Part shown: positions 32,212-32,318 of the stretch, piece by piece | How the letters are laid out: every line of letters starts with the position of its first letter | Position numbering within the stretch: the first letter of the stretch is position 1 | NCBI GenBank assembly: GCA_902494875.1 | Contig: CABUUO010000013.1 | Location: forward strand, 1 to 32,318 | Direction: 5' to 3' | DNA: 32,318 bases | Origin: an uncultured Pseudomonadota bacterium | Lineage (GTDB): Bacteria; Pseudomonadota; Alphaproteobacteria; RF32; CAG-239 | Position numbers and translations under genes: made by a program | The notes under the pieces: generated by a model | What the model was told of the DNA's origin: nothing | Databases searched by the model: none | What the model saw: only the letters and a program-made list of their open reading frames with translations

Positions 32212-32318
32212 ATATTTTGTGTTTTCCGTAACGTTTTTGTGAAAATTGCCATTCCGATGGTAATTTATTGTTGTATTTCTTCGCGGCGCGTGGCATAATA
32301 TACTCAGGCTTTAGTTCT

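Larger units (their letters stand above)
31882..32318. other. Gene-free stretch upstream of rplQ
   Basis: No coding frame of useful length was found on either strand up to the right edge. On the minus strand a weak promoter for rplQ may be TTGCTT (32022-32027), 16 bases, TATGTT (32000-32005). On the plus strand there is a better promoter at 32183-32211 and another possible one near the edge (TTGTAT 32271-32276, 17 bases, CATAAT 32294-32299). The middle (32020-32110) is A/T-tract rich. Confidence 0.5.

Noticed and set aside
1..32318. tRNA or rRNA genes
   Set aside because: I looked for the T-loop consensus and conserved rRNA segments on both strands and saw none; a tRNA search program would be needed to be certain.

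Overview
The window reads as a piece of chromosome from an alphaproteobacterium, probably a host- or gut-associated lineage with moderate GC content. The evidence is an ATP12-type F1-ATPase assembly protein, a CarD/CdnL regulator, a DUF3108 protein, an AsmA protein, the gene order mreB-mreC-mreD-mrdA-rodA, and cysteine-rich proteins (a U32 tRNA-hydroxylation-type protein and a DUF2769 protein) that are frequent in low-oxygen organisms. The taxonomic call is inference from gene content. No rRNA, tRNA, insertion sequence, integrase or CRISPR array was found.

Layout. 1-167 is the start of an HTH regulator cut by the left edge. 168-723 has no gene; it holds a terminator and about 2.5 copies of a ~125-bp tandem repeat with internal hairpins, in what is probably the 3' untranslated region of the rod-shape operon. 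724-6311 (minus) is the elongasome operon mreB-mreC-mreD-mrdA-rodA. 6389-8208 (minus) is ddl-miaA with overlapping ends. 8281-10464 (plus) is a DUF3108 protein and a TrhP-like U32 protein. 10573-12240 holds three poorly known proteins: an orphan beta-rich protein, a TPR-like protein and DUF2769. 12331-16207 (minus) is the tight operon rluC-asmA-atp12-acyP, in which the ATP12 protein lacks its N-terminal domain. 16277-16749 (minus) is a self-contained unit (promoter, 44-aa ORF, 71-aa ORF, terminator); the 71-aa product looks like an isolated L7/L12 N-terminal domain with a basic tail. 16757-18530 (minus) is rarA and crcB.

18623-24125 (minus) is the most unusual part. It encodes a VirD4/TraG-like coupling ATPase of 784 aa, a pentapeptide-repeat protein with charged ends, and a lipoprotein with a helical TolC-like body and a C-terminal SPOR domain. 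No relaxase, no other type IV secretion gene and no mobility gene is present in the window. 24242-31881 returns to conserved genes: a Gfo/Idh/MocA dehydrogenase, truA, recX, hslO (Hsp33), a small lipoprotein, a TIGR04076 protein with an ApaG-like protein, carD, an orphan periplasmic binding protein, and rplQ. rplQ is not preceded by rpoA within the 437 bases up to the right edge.

How the genes work together. The largest coherent theme is the cell envelope: MreBCD, PBP2 and RodA build lateral peptidoglycan, Ddl supplies D-Ala-D-Ala, and the SPOR lipoprotein probably binds peptidoglycan. A second theme is RNA modification and translation (MiaA, TrhP-like, RluC, TruA, L17, the L12-like protein). 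The coupling-ATPase cluster and the L12-like unit are the best candidates for undescribed biology, but their functions cannot be settled from sequence reading alone.
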